From Bradyrhizobium iriomotense (GTDB lineage Bacteria > Pseudomonadota > Alphaproteobacteria > Rhizobiales > Xanthobacteraceae): 64,000 nucleotides of DNA. The notes under the pieces are model-generated. The model was not told where the DNA came from, did no database searches, and saw nothing but the letters and a program-made list of their open reading frames with translations. This document shows positions 44,231-53,313 of the stretch, piece by piece (the stretch's first letter is position 1; each line of letters begins with the position of its first letter). The translations under genes were made by a program, and so were the position numbers. The DNA lies in the NCBI RefSeq assembly GCF_030160715.1, contig NZ_BSOW01000004.1, forward strand, positions 1 to 64,000, given 5' to 3'.

Positions 44231-45304
44231 TTGTATCTAGAGGTCGAATCTTTAGAGAAGCGGTACGGCCACTTTGCGCCGTCGGTGTCCGATCTATCGT
44301 TCTCGCTTGGACAGGGCGAACTGCTCGGTCTTCTCGGCCCGTCGGGTTGTGGCAAAACCACGACCCTTCGGATGATCAGCGGTCTAGTCCAGGCGACGTC
44401 GGGCAAGATCAAGGTCGGCGGTCAGGACGTCACCCGGCTGCCGACCTACCGACGCAATATGGGGGTGATGTTCCAGTCCTACGCTCTTTTCCCGCATATG
44501 ACGATCGCGGAGAACGTGGCGTTCGGGCTGCAGATGCGCAAGGCGAGACACGCGGACATCGCAAAGCGGGTGGAATCGGCGCTTGCGATGGTTCACCTCA
44601 GCGGCGTCGCGGAACGCAAGCCTCGAGAGCTTTCAGGCGGGCAGCAACAACGCGTCGCTCTTGCGCGCGCGCTGGTGATCGAACCCGATATTCTGCTGCT
44701 GGATGAGCCGCTCTCCAATCTCGACGCAAAATTGCGCGACAACATGCGCGGTGAAATTCGGGACATCCAGCAACGCCTGCGGATGACTACCGTTTTCGTC
44801 ACGCACGATCAAACGGAAGCCATGGCAATTTGCGACCGGATCATCGTGATGAACCGCGGCAAATTGGAGCAGATCGGCACTCCTCACGACATCTACGAGA
44901 ACCCCGCAACGCCGATGGTGGCCGAGTTCGTCGGGCGGATCAATCGACTGGAGGGGCAATGGCGGAGCGACGGCGCCATCGCCGTGGGTGACTCCTTGCT
45001 TCAGGTGAAGGATGGTGGTGGCACAGGTCGTGTCCTGATTATGATCCGCCCTCACCGGATCGATCTGGGAGCGTGGGGCACGGCGAGCGCGGGTTCGGCC
45101 GAGGAGAACACCATTGCCGGCACGATCCGACATGTCACCTACGTCGGGGATACGTTTCAGTATGAGGTGGCAACAACGGGCGGTCTCCTGCAGGTCGAAA
45201 AAGCGACGAGCTCGATGGCGGATCCGTTCCAGCCCGGCGATGCCGTCACGCTGCGATGGAAAACGCGGGACACTCTGACGTTCTCCACGGAGATCGCAGG
45301 ATGA
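44231..45304 (+). CDS. ABC transporter ATP-binding protein, PotA type
   Basis: The 357-residue ATPase has Walker A GPSGCGKTT, signature LSGGQQQRVALARAL, Walker B LLLDEP and the TOBE-like C-terminal domain (from about residue 240) typical of polyamine/iron/maltose importers. It starts at TTG 44231, as no suitable ATG precedes the Walker A motif. It is preceded by an intra-operon terminator. It overlaps the first permease gene by 4 nt. Confidence 0.88.
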   Translation: MYLEVESLEKRYGHFAPSVSDLSFSLGQGELLGLLGPSGCGKTTTLRMISGLVQATSGKIKVGGQDVTRLPTYRRNMGVMFQSYALFPHMTIAENVAFGLQMRKARHADIAKRVESALAMVHLSGVAERKPRELSGGQQQRVALARALVIEPDILLLDEPLSNLDAKLRDNMRGEIRDIQQRLRMTTVFVTHDQTEAMAICDRIIVMNRGKLEQIGTPHDIYENPATPMVAEFVGRINRLEGQWRSDGAIAVGDSLLQVKDGGGTGRVLIMIRPHRIDLGAWGTASAGSAEENTIAGTIRHVTYVGDTFQYEVATTGGLLQVEKATSSMADPFQPGDAVTLRWKTRDTLTFSTEIAG

Positions 45305-46164
45305 CCGTTTCGACCGTCGATGCGGATGCAAGAAGCGGCGGTGGACGGCTGCTCCTCACCCTTCTTCTGCCAATAATTTTCGTGAACGTCATCGCCTTTA
45401 TCGCGCCGGTCGCAAATCTCGTGGCGATGTCGTTCCGCGAAGCGACGGCGACGGGCTCGATGAAGGAAGGCATGGATCTGGCGACCTGGAGCTCGTTGGT
45501 CGGTGACGCCTACTACTGGTCGATGTTGTGGCGAACGATCTGGATCGGCGCGCTCATCACGCTGGTCACGCTGGTGCTTTCCTATCCGCTGGCGCTGTTC
45601 GTCAGCCGCGCCGAGAAAGCCAAGGCGCTTCTCATCGTGTTATGTATTTCGCCGCTGTTGATCTCGGCCGTCGTGCGCACCTACGGTTGGATGGTCATAC
45701 TCGGCGATCAGGGCTTCCTGCCGGCACTATTGCGTTCATTCAACGTGACGCCGCCGCGCCTGATCAACAGTCAGCTTGGGGTCGTCATCGGCATGACGGA
45801 AATCCTCATGCCTTACATGATACTGTCCCTGCTTTCCGGATTTGGAAAGCTGGATACGACCCTGGAGCAGGCTGCCGAGACCCTTGGAGCAGGACCTCTC
45901 ACGGTCTTTCGGCGGATTGTCCTGCCGCTCAGCATGCCCGGCGTTCTGCTCGGATGCCTCCTTTGCTTTGTGCTTGCAGTGAGCAGCTTCATTACGCCCA
46001 AGATGCTTGGAGGCGGTCGGGTCGCGCTGCTCGCAACCGAGATCTACGACCAGGCAATCGTTACGCTGAACTGGCCGGTTGCGGCCTGCCTGTCGGTACT
46101 CATATTGATCGTGTTCGGAACGGCCTTGCTGTTCTACGGCCAACTCTCAAAAATCGTAGAGTGA
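45301..46164 (+). CDS. ABC transporter permease, PotB type
   Basis: The 287-residue protein has about six membrane segments and the EAA-like loop LDTTLEQAAETLGAGPLTVFRRIVLPL. It starts coupled to the ATPase stop (ATGA at 45301-45304) and is followed 13 nt later by the second permease. It forms one half of the importer channel. Confidence 0.88.
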   Translation: MTVSTVDADARSGGGRLLLTLLLPIIFVNVIAFIAPVANLVAMSFREATATGSMKEGMDLATWSSLVGDAYYWSMLWRTIWIGALITLVTLVLSYPLALFVSRAEKAKALLIVLCISPLLISAVVRTYGWMVILGDQGFLPALLRSFNVTPPRLINSQLGVVIGMTEILMPYMILSLLSGFGKLDTTLEQAAETLGAGPLTVFRRIVLPLSMPGVLLGCLLCFVLAVSSFITPKMLGGGRVALLATEIYDQAIVTLNWPVAACLSVLILIVFGTALLFYGQLSKIVE

Positions 46165-46177
46165 AGGGAGGCTGGTC

Positions 46178-46969
46178 ATGCCAAAGATCTCGCGAGGCTT
46201 TCACGCGCTGTGCATCGCTTCGATAATGACGTTCCTGCTTGCTCCAGTCATCCTGGTATTCCCCATCTCATTTTCCGCCGACGCCTACGTGGCCTGGCCA
46301 CCATCTGCGTGGAGCACGAGATGGTATGTTGCGCTTCTTCACAATGAGGAGATGGTAACAGCCTTTCGAAACAGCTTGATCATTGCCGCGTGCGTAACCG
46401 CGATAACGCTCATTGTCGCGATGCCTGCCGCTGTCGCACTGACACGCTGGAATTTTCTCGGCCGCGACGCTCTGACGTCCCTGTTCACGGCGCCGCTTTT
46501 GCTGCCGAGCATCGTCTTGGGTCTCGCCATCCTTGTCATATTCGCCGGCTACGGCCTAGTCGGGAGCTGGCCCGGGGTCATCATCGGGCACCTGGTCATC
46601 ACCCTGCCTTACGCCCTAAGGGTGCTCATCACCGGGCTCAGCACCATGCCTGCCTTCGTCGAGGACGCGGCCGGGACGCTCGGAGCGGACCCTTGGCGGG
46701 TCTTCCGCCGGATCACGCTTCCGCTCATGACGCCTGCACTGGTCGCGTCGGCGGCGCTCGCTTTCATCGTTTCGTTCGACGAAGTCGTGATTTCGCTGTT
46801 CATCGCCGGAACGCAGCTGAAGTTGCTTCCGGTCTCGCTCTATCACTACGTGGAGAGCTGGACTGATCCGCTCGTTGCCGCGGTCTCCGCGCTCCTGGTG
46901 CTGGGCACGCTTGGTATCGTGCTGATCGTGGAGCGGGCGATCGGGTTCGGCAAGGCCGTCTCGAAGTAA
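46178..46969 (+). CDS. ABC transporter permease, PotC type
   Basis: The 263-residue protein has the matching EAA loop PAFVEDAAGTLGADPWRVFRRITLPL and six predicted helices. It lies directly after the PotB-type gene. It is the last transport gene of this set and is followed 68 nt later by the threonine-dehydratase-like gene. Confidence 0.88.
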   Translation: MPKISRGFHALCIASIMTFLLAPVILVFPISFSADAYVAWPPSAWSTRWYVALLHNEEMVTAFRNSLIIAACVTAITLIVAMPAAVALTRWNFLGRDALTSLFTAPLLLPSIVLGLAILVIFAGYGLVGSWPGVIIGHLVITLPYALRVLITGLSTMPAFVEDAAGTLGADPWRVFRRITLPLMTPALVASAALAFIVSFDEVVISLFIAGTQLKLLPVSLYHYVESWTDPLVAAVSALLVLGTLGIVLIVERAIGFGKAVSK

Positions 46970-47037
46970 TCATTGGAACGCTGAACCGGTACGTGCGCGC
47001 TCAATCGGTCGATCCTTAAGGCCATGGATATTCCGCA

Positions 47038-48003
47038 ATGATAACGATCGATGATATTTCGCAGGCGCGATCGCGGTTGCATGGAAAGCAAGTCGTCACG
47101 CCTCTGCTTGAATACGATCATGTCAACGATCGTATCGGCGGTCGTGTCCTGTTTAAGGCCGAGAATCTGCAGAGGACGGGATCATTCAAGTTCAGAGGGG
47201 CCTTCAACAAGATCGCCTCTCTTGGAGACGGTCAGCGAAAGAAAGGCGTGGTGGCATTTTCATCGGGAAACCATGCCCAGGGCGTTGCCGCCGCAGCCAG
47301 AGCGTTTGGTACCGCGGCGACGGTAGTGATGCCGGAAGACGCACCGGCTCTAAAGCGAGAGAATACGCGAAGGCTCGGCGCAGATGTCGTGCTCTATGAT
47401 CGCCACAGCGGTGATCGAGCGGCAATAGCGAAGGAGATTGCCACAAGAACTGGAGCCATTCTGATTCCTCCCTATGACGATGAGATGATCATCTCAGGGC
47501 AGGGCACAATCGGAATGGAGATAGCCGATCAACTCGAATCCATGAGTGCGCGAGCCGATCTATTGCTTTGCCCGGTCGGAGGAGGCGGACTTGTGGCCGG
47601 CATTTCGACCGCCCTGAAGGCGCTACGGCCGGAGATCGAAGTCTATTGCGTCGAGCCGGAAGGTTTCGACGATACGCGAGTTTCGTTGGAGCGAGGCGAG
47701 CGTACCGGCAACCGCGTCGGCGCGAACTCGATTTGCGACGCAATCGTCACTCAAATCCCGGGAGAGATTACCTTTCCCATCAACCGTCGCAATCTCGCCG
47801 GCGGTTTCGCGGTTTCCGACGATGACGTCGCGGAATCCGTTCGACTGTTGTTCAAGACGGCGAAGCTGGTTGTCGAGCCTGGCGGCGCGGTGGGGCTTGC
47901 CGCGCTATTAGCCGGGCGGATCGATCTGCGGGGCAGAACGGCCGTGGTCGTGCTTTCCGGAGGAAACGTCGATCTAGAGTTCTTCAAGGAAAGAATTGCG
48001 TAA
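47038..48003 (+). CDS. Threonine/serine dehydratase-like PLP enzyme (3-hydroxyaspartate dehydratase candidate)
   Basis: The 321-residue enzyme has fold type II signatures: PLP lysine K51 in TGSFKFRGAF, SSGNHAQG (75-82) and the phosphate loop GGGGL. It lacks the C-terminal regulatory domain of biosynthetic IlvA. The short form is shared by serine racemase, catabolic threonine dehydratase and threo-3-hydroxyaspartate dehydratase. Its place among AspDH-like and aminotransferase genes makes a 3-hydroxyaspartate role plausible, but threonine or serine are equally possible from sequence alone. Confidence 0.85.
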   Translation: MITIDDISQARSRLHGKQVVTPLLEYDHVNDRIGGRVLFKAENLQRTGSFKFRGAFNKIASLGDGQRKKGVVAFSSGNHAQGVAAAARAFGTAATVVMPEDAPALKRENTRRLGADVVLYDRHSGDRAAIAKEIATRTGAILIPPYDDEMIISGQGTIGMEIADQLESMSARADLLLCPVGGGGLVAGISTALKALRPEIEVYCVEPEGFDDTRVSLERGERTGNRVGANSICDAIVTQIPGEITFPINRRNLAGGFAVSDDDVAESVRLLFKTAKLVVEPGGAVGLAALLAGRIDLRGRTAVVVLSGGNVDLEFFKERIA

Positions 48004-48141
48004 GCTAATGCGCCCCCGAGGGCTGCCGCCATGCCGGCTTATCGAGACAAGCCTCGCGGCGCGCCCTCCGTTTCGAGTGAACACGATGAACTATATGCGG
48101 CAGCCTGAGCAGAATCCCTTCCAGGCAATCGGAGCGGCAGA

Positions 48142-49032
48142 ATGAAACGTGGAATTATCGACGGAAAGGCCACGGCAGCCGAGCTTCGCCGGCGGGCGGC
48201 AGCGGCCGCAGCGCGACTTCGCGAGGATCATGGAATCACCTGTGGCCTGGCGGTCGTGCTCGTCGGTGAAGATCCCGCATCGCAGGTCTATGTCCGCAAC
48301 AAGAGCACTCAGACCCGCGAAGTCGGAATGAACTCGTTCGAGCACCGACTGTCCGCGGATGCTTCCGAGGATGAGCTTCTGGAGCTGGTCGCGAAGCTCA
48401 ATCGGGATCCGGCCGTCGACGGCATATTGGTCCAACTGCCGCTTCCGCCGCATATGAATGCAGATCGCGTCATCAATGCGATTGCGCCACACAAGGACGT
48501 CGACGGCTTCCACATTTCGAATGTCGGGCTTCTGGGGACCGGTCAGAGGGCCTTGGTGCCGTGCACGCCCCTCGGTTGCATGATGATGCTGAGGGAGATT
48601 CATGGCGACCTTTCCGGCCTTGAGGCGGTCGTCGTGGGACGGTCAAACATTGTCGGGAAGCCGCTGGCACAGCTTCTGATGATGGCGAATTGCACGGTTA
48701 CAGTGGCCCACAGCCGGACACGCGACCTCGCATCGGTATGTCGGCGCGCCGACATCCTCATCGCCGCGGTCGGACGTGCCGAGATGATCCGGGGGGATTG
48801 GATCAAGCCAGGCGCCTCCGTGATCGACGTTGGCATCAACCGTGTCGAGCGCGACGGCAAGTTTCGACTGGTCGGCGACGTCAATTTCGGTGAGGCGGCT
48901 GCCGTTGCCGGCGCGATTACGCCAGTTCCGGGCGGCGTGGGGCCTATGACGATCGCCTGTCTTCTCGTCAACACCCTGACTGCAGCTCATCGCGTCAGAA
49001 ATCTACCTGAGCCTGCCGGTTTGACGGTTTGA
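48142..49032 (+). CDS. folD: Bifunctional methylene-THF dehydrogenase/methenyl-THF cyclohydrolase
   Basis: The 296-residue protein has FolD motifs VYVRNKS (with the catalytic Lys), [11 protein letters not shown], the NADP-binding [16 protein letters not shown] and [13 protein letters not shown]. It oxidises 5,10-methylene-THF to 10-formyl-THF. Its place after soxBDAG and before purU indicates a catabolic extra copy for C1 units from sarcosine, distinct from a housekeeping gene. Confidence 0.95.
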   Translation: MKRGIIDGKATAAELRRRAAAAAARLREDHGITCGLAVVLVGEDPASQVYVRNKSTQTREVGMNSFEHRLSADASEDELLELVAKLNRDPAVDGILVQLPLPPHMNADRVINAIAPHKDVDGFHISNVGLLGTGQRALVPCTPLGCMMMLREIHGDLSGLEAVVVGRSNIVGKPLAQLLMMANCTVTVAHSRTRDLASVCRRADILIAAVGRAEMIRGDWIKPGASVIDVGINRVERDGKFRLVGDVNFGEAAAVAGAITPVPGGVGPMTIACLLVNTLTAAHRVRNLPEPAGLTV

Positions 49033-49090
49033 AAAGGCCAAGTCCGTTTCATCATCCGGCAGGCAACTGCCAATCCAGTCGAGATCGCCT

Positions 49091-49975
49091 ATGACCAATG
49101 TTCTTCTCACCGTTACGTGCCCGGCAAGACGTGGCATCGTTGCCGCGATTGCGACGTTCCTCGCGAAGAGCGGCTGCAACATAACGGACAGCTCGCAATT
49201 TGACGACGCGCAGACTGATCGCTTCTTCATGCGGGTAAGCTTCCGCTCTGAGGAAGGTACGAAGCTTTCAGCCTTGCGCGAGGGTTTCGCTAGCGTCGCG
49301 GAGCAGTTCGACATGCAGTGGGCGATACACGACGCATCCAGGCGAATGAAAGTCGTGATCATGGTGTCGTGCTTTGGCCACTGCCTGAACGATCTGCTGT
49401 ACCGATGGCGGATCGGTGCGCTCCCGATCGATATCGTTGCGGTGATTTCAAATCACCTCGACTACCAGAAGCTCGTCGTGAATCACGACGTTCCCTTCCA
49501 CTACATCCGCGTCACAAAGGAAAACAAGCCCGACGCCGAAGCTCAGCAGATGCGCATTGTCGAGGAGACCGGGGCCGAGCTCATCGTCCTGGCGCGCTAC
49601 ATGCAAATTCTCTCCGACGAAATGTGCAGGAAGATGTCCGGGCGGATCATCAACATCCACCATTCGTTCCTGCCCTCGTTTAAAGGTGCCAATCCCTATC
49701 GGCAGGCGTTCGAGCGCGGCGTGAAGCTGATCGGGGCGACGTCGCATTACGTAACGGCTGACCTCGACGAGGGCCCGATCATCGAGCAAGACACTATTCG
49801 CGTGACACATGCGCAGAGCCCGGAAGACTACGTGAGCCTCGGAAGAGATGTGGAGAGCCAGGTTCTCGCTCGCGCGGTCCATGCACACATACATCGTCGG
49901 GTGCTGGTCAACGACGATAAGACAGTCGTCTTTCCTGCGTCGCCCGGATCATATGGGGCAGAACGAAGTGGCTGA
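49091..49975 (+). CDS. purU: Formyltetrahydrofolate deformylase
   Basis: The 294-residue protein has an N-terminal ACT domain (about 1-80) and a formyl transferase-type catalytic domain with NIHHSFLPSFKGANPYRQA and TADLDEGPI. These match PurU, which hydrolyses 10-formyl-THF to formate and THF. It ends the C1 branch after folD and recycles THF for sarcosine demethylation. Confidence 0.95.
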   Translation: MTNVLLTVTCPARRGIVAAIATFLAKSGCNITDSSQFDDAQTDRFFMRVSFRSEEGTKLSALREGFASVAEQFDMQWAIHDASRRMKVVIMVSCFGHCLNDLLYRWRIGALPIDIVAVISNHLDYQKLVVNHDVPFHYIRVTKENKPDAEAQQMRIVEETGAELIVLARYMQILSDEMCRKMSGRIINIHHSFLPSFKGANPYRQAFERGVKLIGATSHYVTADLDEGPIIEQDTIRVTHAQSPEDYVSLGRDVESQVLARAVHAHIHRRVLVNDDKTVVFPASPGSYGAERSG

Positions 49976-50492
49976 GTGCGACTGACCAAGCGCGCCTTTT
50001 GCCTGCCCAGTCTCGTCCCATGGCTCGAGCCTTCGATATGCCAGCAACAACGAACGATCAGGAGGTTTGTCGCCACGCCGCGCAGCCGGTCCGTTGAATC
50101 GGATGGAATGTCGAGGTGAATAGACATCATGCTTGAAAAAGAGCGTTGACTCGCATTTCGGTATACGTATCGTATTCTGAAACCAGCAAGCGGGGATTTT
50201 CGGGTCCTGGAGGCGTGTCCGTGGCGACGACCGACGACCTGCTCGTTACGGCGATCTGGGCGCTGGTGCTGAGTGTCACCCGCGGGCATGACGAGACTGA
50301 TCGCGACCCATGAAATGGATGTCGTCGTGTATGTGGAAGCTGGCGAGATCATCAAAGAGGGGCCGTGGAAACAATTGCGTTCTTCCTCGATCAGAGCCCC
50401 GCAAGCGAATCCTGGTTGGACCTGACCGGAGCAAGAAATGAGGTGCACGCCTCCGCTTCTGTAGCGAGTGCAACCAATGGGAGGGGAATACA
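49976..50492. other. Intergenic region before the second ABC operon
   Basis: About 517 bp with no convincing gene. A 27-bp inverted repeat is at 50156-50182 over a likely promoter (TTGACT at 50146-50151). The 310 bp between that and the binding-protein start hold no further recognisable feature, an unusually long leader. Confidence 0.6.
50156..50182. promoter_or_regulatory. Inverted repeat, probable GntR operator (copy 1)
   Basis: TTTCGGTATAC-N5-GTATTCTGAAA has arms that match at 9 of 11 positions. It overlaps the -10 region after TTGACT (50146-50151). A closely matching repeat is at 56329-56355 near the GntR gene. Confidence 0.65.
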
Positions 50493-51560
50493 ATGATACG
50501 CTCTAGGAATCGTTCTGTAACGGATCGCCGAAGTTTCCTCAAAGTCACGACTGGCGCTGCTGCCGCACTCTTGGCTGCTCCGAACATCAACACCAGCCGG
50601 GCGGCGAGCTCTGAGCTTGTTCTGGTGACGTGGGGTGGCAACTATCGCCAAGGCATCGAGGATGGCCTCGTCAAGCCCTTTACCAAGGAAACCGGCATCC
50701 GCGTCACGGTCCTCGATACGCCCGATATGGCCAAGGTCAAGGCGCAGATCACGACCAATAATGTTCAGTGGGACGTGTTCGATGCACCCGGTTCGATGGG
50801 TGCCAGTGGCGCCTTCCATGGCTATTGGGAAGAACTGCCGTCAGGTCTTTTCGACGATAACGACCTGTTGCTTCCGAAGCAGAAGTATCTGGTTCCGTTC
50901 TATACCTTCGCTGGCGGCATCGCGTATGATCCGGCGCGGTACCCGGAAGGAAAGCATCCGAAGACCTTTGCAAATTACTTCAACGTCGGTGCTTTCCCTG
51001 GGCGCCGAACCCTGCGTTCGCGCGCGATGGAAACTCTCGAGCTCGCTCTCTTAGGCGATGGCGTCGCGCCAGCGGACCTCTATCCGCTCGATGTCGAGCG
51101 CGCCTTCCGCGTGCTTGAGAAGATTAGGCCGAGCGTGGCGAAATGGGTTGAGGCGACGCCGCAGACGGTCACCTTGCTGCAGACGGGCGAAACCGACTTC
51201 AGCTACACCTACGCCAATCGAATCCAGGCAAGCAACCGTGATCAATCGACGAATCTCGGTTTCTCATTCGACCAGACGCTCAATGGCGTCGAATATCTCG
51301 CGGTTTTGAAAAATGCTCCCAACCGGGAGAATGCCCTCAAGTTCCTGTCTTTCGCGATGAAGCCGGAGTATCAGGCCTCGTGCATGGAAGCGAAGGGTGG
51401 AGCGCCGATCAGCCGCAAGGCCTACCCGCTTCTGTCGAAGGACTCGTTGAAGTGGCTTCCGAACATGGAGTCCAAGAACAACGCGTTCATCAACGATGAG
51501 TGGTGGGCGGGAAACTTGGAGCCGCTCGAGCGTCGCTTCAAGGAGTGGTTGCTCAGCTGA
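50493..51560 (+). CDS. ABC transporter substrate-binding protein, polyamine/PotD type
   Basis: The 355-residue precursor has a clear Tat signal DRRSFLKVTTGAAAALLAA (about 11-29). The mature domain has LVTWGGNYRQGIEDGLVKPF and GVEYLAVLKNAPNRENALKFL, typical of polyamine-type binding proteins. It is the first gene of the second importer and is followed by two permeases and an ATPase. Ligand unknown. Confidence 0.88.
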   Translation: MIRSRNRSVTDRRSFLKVTTGAAAALLAAPNINTSRAASSELVLVTWGGNYRQGIEDGLVKPFTKETGIRVTVLDTPDMAKVKAQITTNNVQWDVFDAPGSMGASGAFHGYWEELPSGLFDDNDLLLPKQKYLVPFYTFAGGIAYDPARYPEGKHPKTFANYFNVGAFPGRRTLRSRAMETLELALLGDGVAPADLYPLDVERAFRVLEKIRPSVAKWVEATPQTVTLLQTGETDFSYTYANRIQASNRDQSTNLGFSFDQTLNGVEYLAVLKNAPNRENALKFLSFAMKPEYQASCMEAKGGAPISRKAYPLLSKDSLKWLPNMESKNNAFINDEWWAGNLEPLERRFKEWLLS

Positions 51561-51590
51561 TGGGCATCCGGCGGCAGTAGAGGAATCGTT

Positions 51591-52421
51591 GTGGTCACAA
51601 GCGCAACCAGGGGTGCCGGACCGTTTGTTGCTCCAGCGGCAATTCTGTCGCTTCTGGTTGCGTTGGTTCCGATCGCCTTCATTCTCTACTTCAGCACGAT
51701 GGAAGGAACATCCGTCGAGCCGTTCAGGACTATCCTGAAAAGCAGTCTTTTTCATAGAGCAATGACCACGACCGTGGTGGTGGCCTTCTGGGCTAGTATC
51801 ATCAGCCTGGTGCTCGGCTATATCGTTGCTCTTCATCTTGCCCGACAAACGGCCCGACGACGAGCGGCGTTGATGGTGCTGGTGCTCTTGCCGTTCTGGA
51901 CCAGCATTCTGGTCAAGAGCTACGCCTTCACCATCATCCTGGGCAGGGAAGGGATCATCAATTCCTTCCTGTCCTGGCTGACCGGCGCGCAGGTCGCGCT
52001 GCCCCTGATATTCAACCGATTCGGCGTGATGGTCGGCATGACGAACTATCTGACGCCCCTCATCGTGTTTCCCGTTCTGGCGAGTCTGCTCGCCATCGAT
52101 CCTGCCCTCTATCGTGCGGCCGAGGTGATGGGCGCCAAGCCAATTCGAATCTTCCTCACGATTACATTGCCCTTGAGCGCGCCTGGCGTACTCGCAGGCG
52201 TCCTGAGCGTCGCGGTCATGGCGCTCGGCTTCTTCATTGTCCCGGCGCTGCTCGGCGGTCGGCAGGATCTGATGCTGGCAAACCTCGTAGACTTCTACAC
52301 CAGAGAGGTCCTCGACTGGAACATTGCATCGGCGGTGGGCGTCACGCTGTTCGCGCTCGTAGGTATCTTCGCAATTCCGGCGACGCTGATCCGGCGCACC
52401 AAAGGGCGGATTGCGTCGTGA
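51591..52421 (+). CDS. ABC transporter permease, PotB type
   Basis: The 276-residue protein starts at GTG 51591 with AGGAA upstream. It has six predicted membrane segments and the EAA-like loop IDPALYRAAEVMGAKPIRIFLTITLPL. It overlaps the second permease by 4 nt. Confidence 0.88.
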   Translation: MVTSATRGAGPFVAPAAILSLLVALVPIAFILYFSTMEGTSVEPFRTILKSSLFHRAMTTTVVVAFWASIISLVLGYIVALHLARQTARRRAALMVLVLLPFWTSILVKSYAFTIILGREGIINSFLSWLTGAQVALPLIFNRFGVMVGMTNYLTPLIVFPVLASLLAIDPALYRAAEVMGAKPIRIFLTITLPLSAPGVLAGVLSVAVMALGFFIVPALLGGRQDLMLANLVDFYTREVLDWNIASAVGVTLFALVGIFAIPATLIRRTKGRIAS

Positions 52422-53242
52422 CGTCCGGAAAATCTCACATCATAAAAGATTGGCGCAAACGCTGTCTCCAGATCCTCGGCACCGGCCTTGCTTTCGGCGT
52501 TTATCTGTTTTTGCTGGCGCCGAGCCTCATCGTGACGCCAGTTTCATTCGGGTCGAAATACGAGCTGAAGTTTCCGCCAGCTAGCTACTCGCTTGATCTC
52601 TACAGGATCTTCTTCTCGACAGAGGCTTGGACGCAGCCGCTGTTGCTCAGCTTGCGTGTGGCGCTCAGCACTACTGTCATCGCGACGTTCATCGCTGTGC
52701 CCGCGGCCTATGGATTGGTGAGGTTCAATTTCCTAGGCAAGAAGTTTCTTCTGGCTCTCATCATGAGCCCGCTGGTGATCCCATCCGTGGTCTTCGCTTT
52801 GGGAATCTATCTCTATTTTTCGACGTTGAGGCTGGGTGGAACAACTTTGGGACTCATCGTCGCGCATACGATGTTCGTCATTCCATATGCGCTGGTGATC
52901 ATCAGTGCGGGCGTTCAGAAGCTGGATCCGAATCTCGAATTCGGAGCCATGTTGATGGGCGCGGGCCGACTCCGAATGCTCATGACCGTGGTTCTGCCTC
53001 AACTCTACCCGTCGATCGCTGCGGGTGCGTTGTTCGCGTTCCTCATCTCGTTCGACGAGGTCGTGATTTCCTGGTTCCTCGCCGGTCCGAACACGACGAC
53101 GCTGTCGGTCAAGATGTTCAGTGCGATTCAATGGGAGATATCGCCGGTCATCGCAGCGGTTTCAACGATCCTGACGGCTGTCTCGTTGGTTGTTTGCCTG
53201 ATCAACGTAGCACTTCAAAAGGGTGGAGAGCAATCGAGCTAG
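52418..53242 (+). CDS. ABC transporter permease, PotC type
   Basis: The 274-residue protein has six predicted segments and the EAA loop LDPNLEFGAMLMGAGRLRMLMTVVLPQL. It begins GTG at 52418, overlapping the first permease stop, and ends 71 nt before the ATPase gene. Confidence 0.87.
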   Translation: MTSGKSHIIKDWRKRCLQILGTGLAFGVYLFLLAPSLIVTPVSFGSKYELKFPPASYSLDLYRIFFSTEAWTQPLLLSLRVALSTTVIATFIAVPAAYGLVRFNFLGKKFLLALIMSPLVIPSVVFALGIYLYFSTLRLGGTTLGLIVAHTMFVIPYALVIISAGVQKLDPNLEFGAMLMGAGRLRMLMTVVLPQLYPSIAAGALFAFLISFDEVVISWFLAGPNTTTLSVKMFSAIQWEISPVIAAVSTILTAVSLVVCLINVALQKGGEQSS

Positions 53243-53313
53243 GACGGCCGTCGGCCAGTTGGCGGCGTCGTGTTCCCGGAAGAATTCGCCCGATATCGAC
53301 GGGGAAGAATGGA

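Noticed and set aside
49828..50493. Minus-strand frame across the gap before the second importer
   Set aside because: It begins inside an operator-containing intergenic region, lacks a ribosome site and shows no protein family features.
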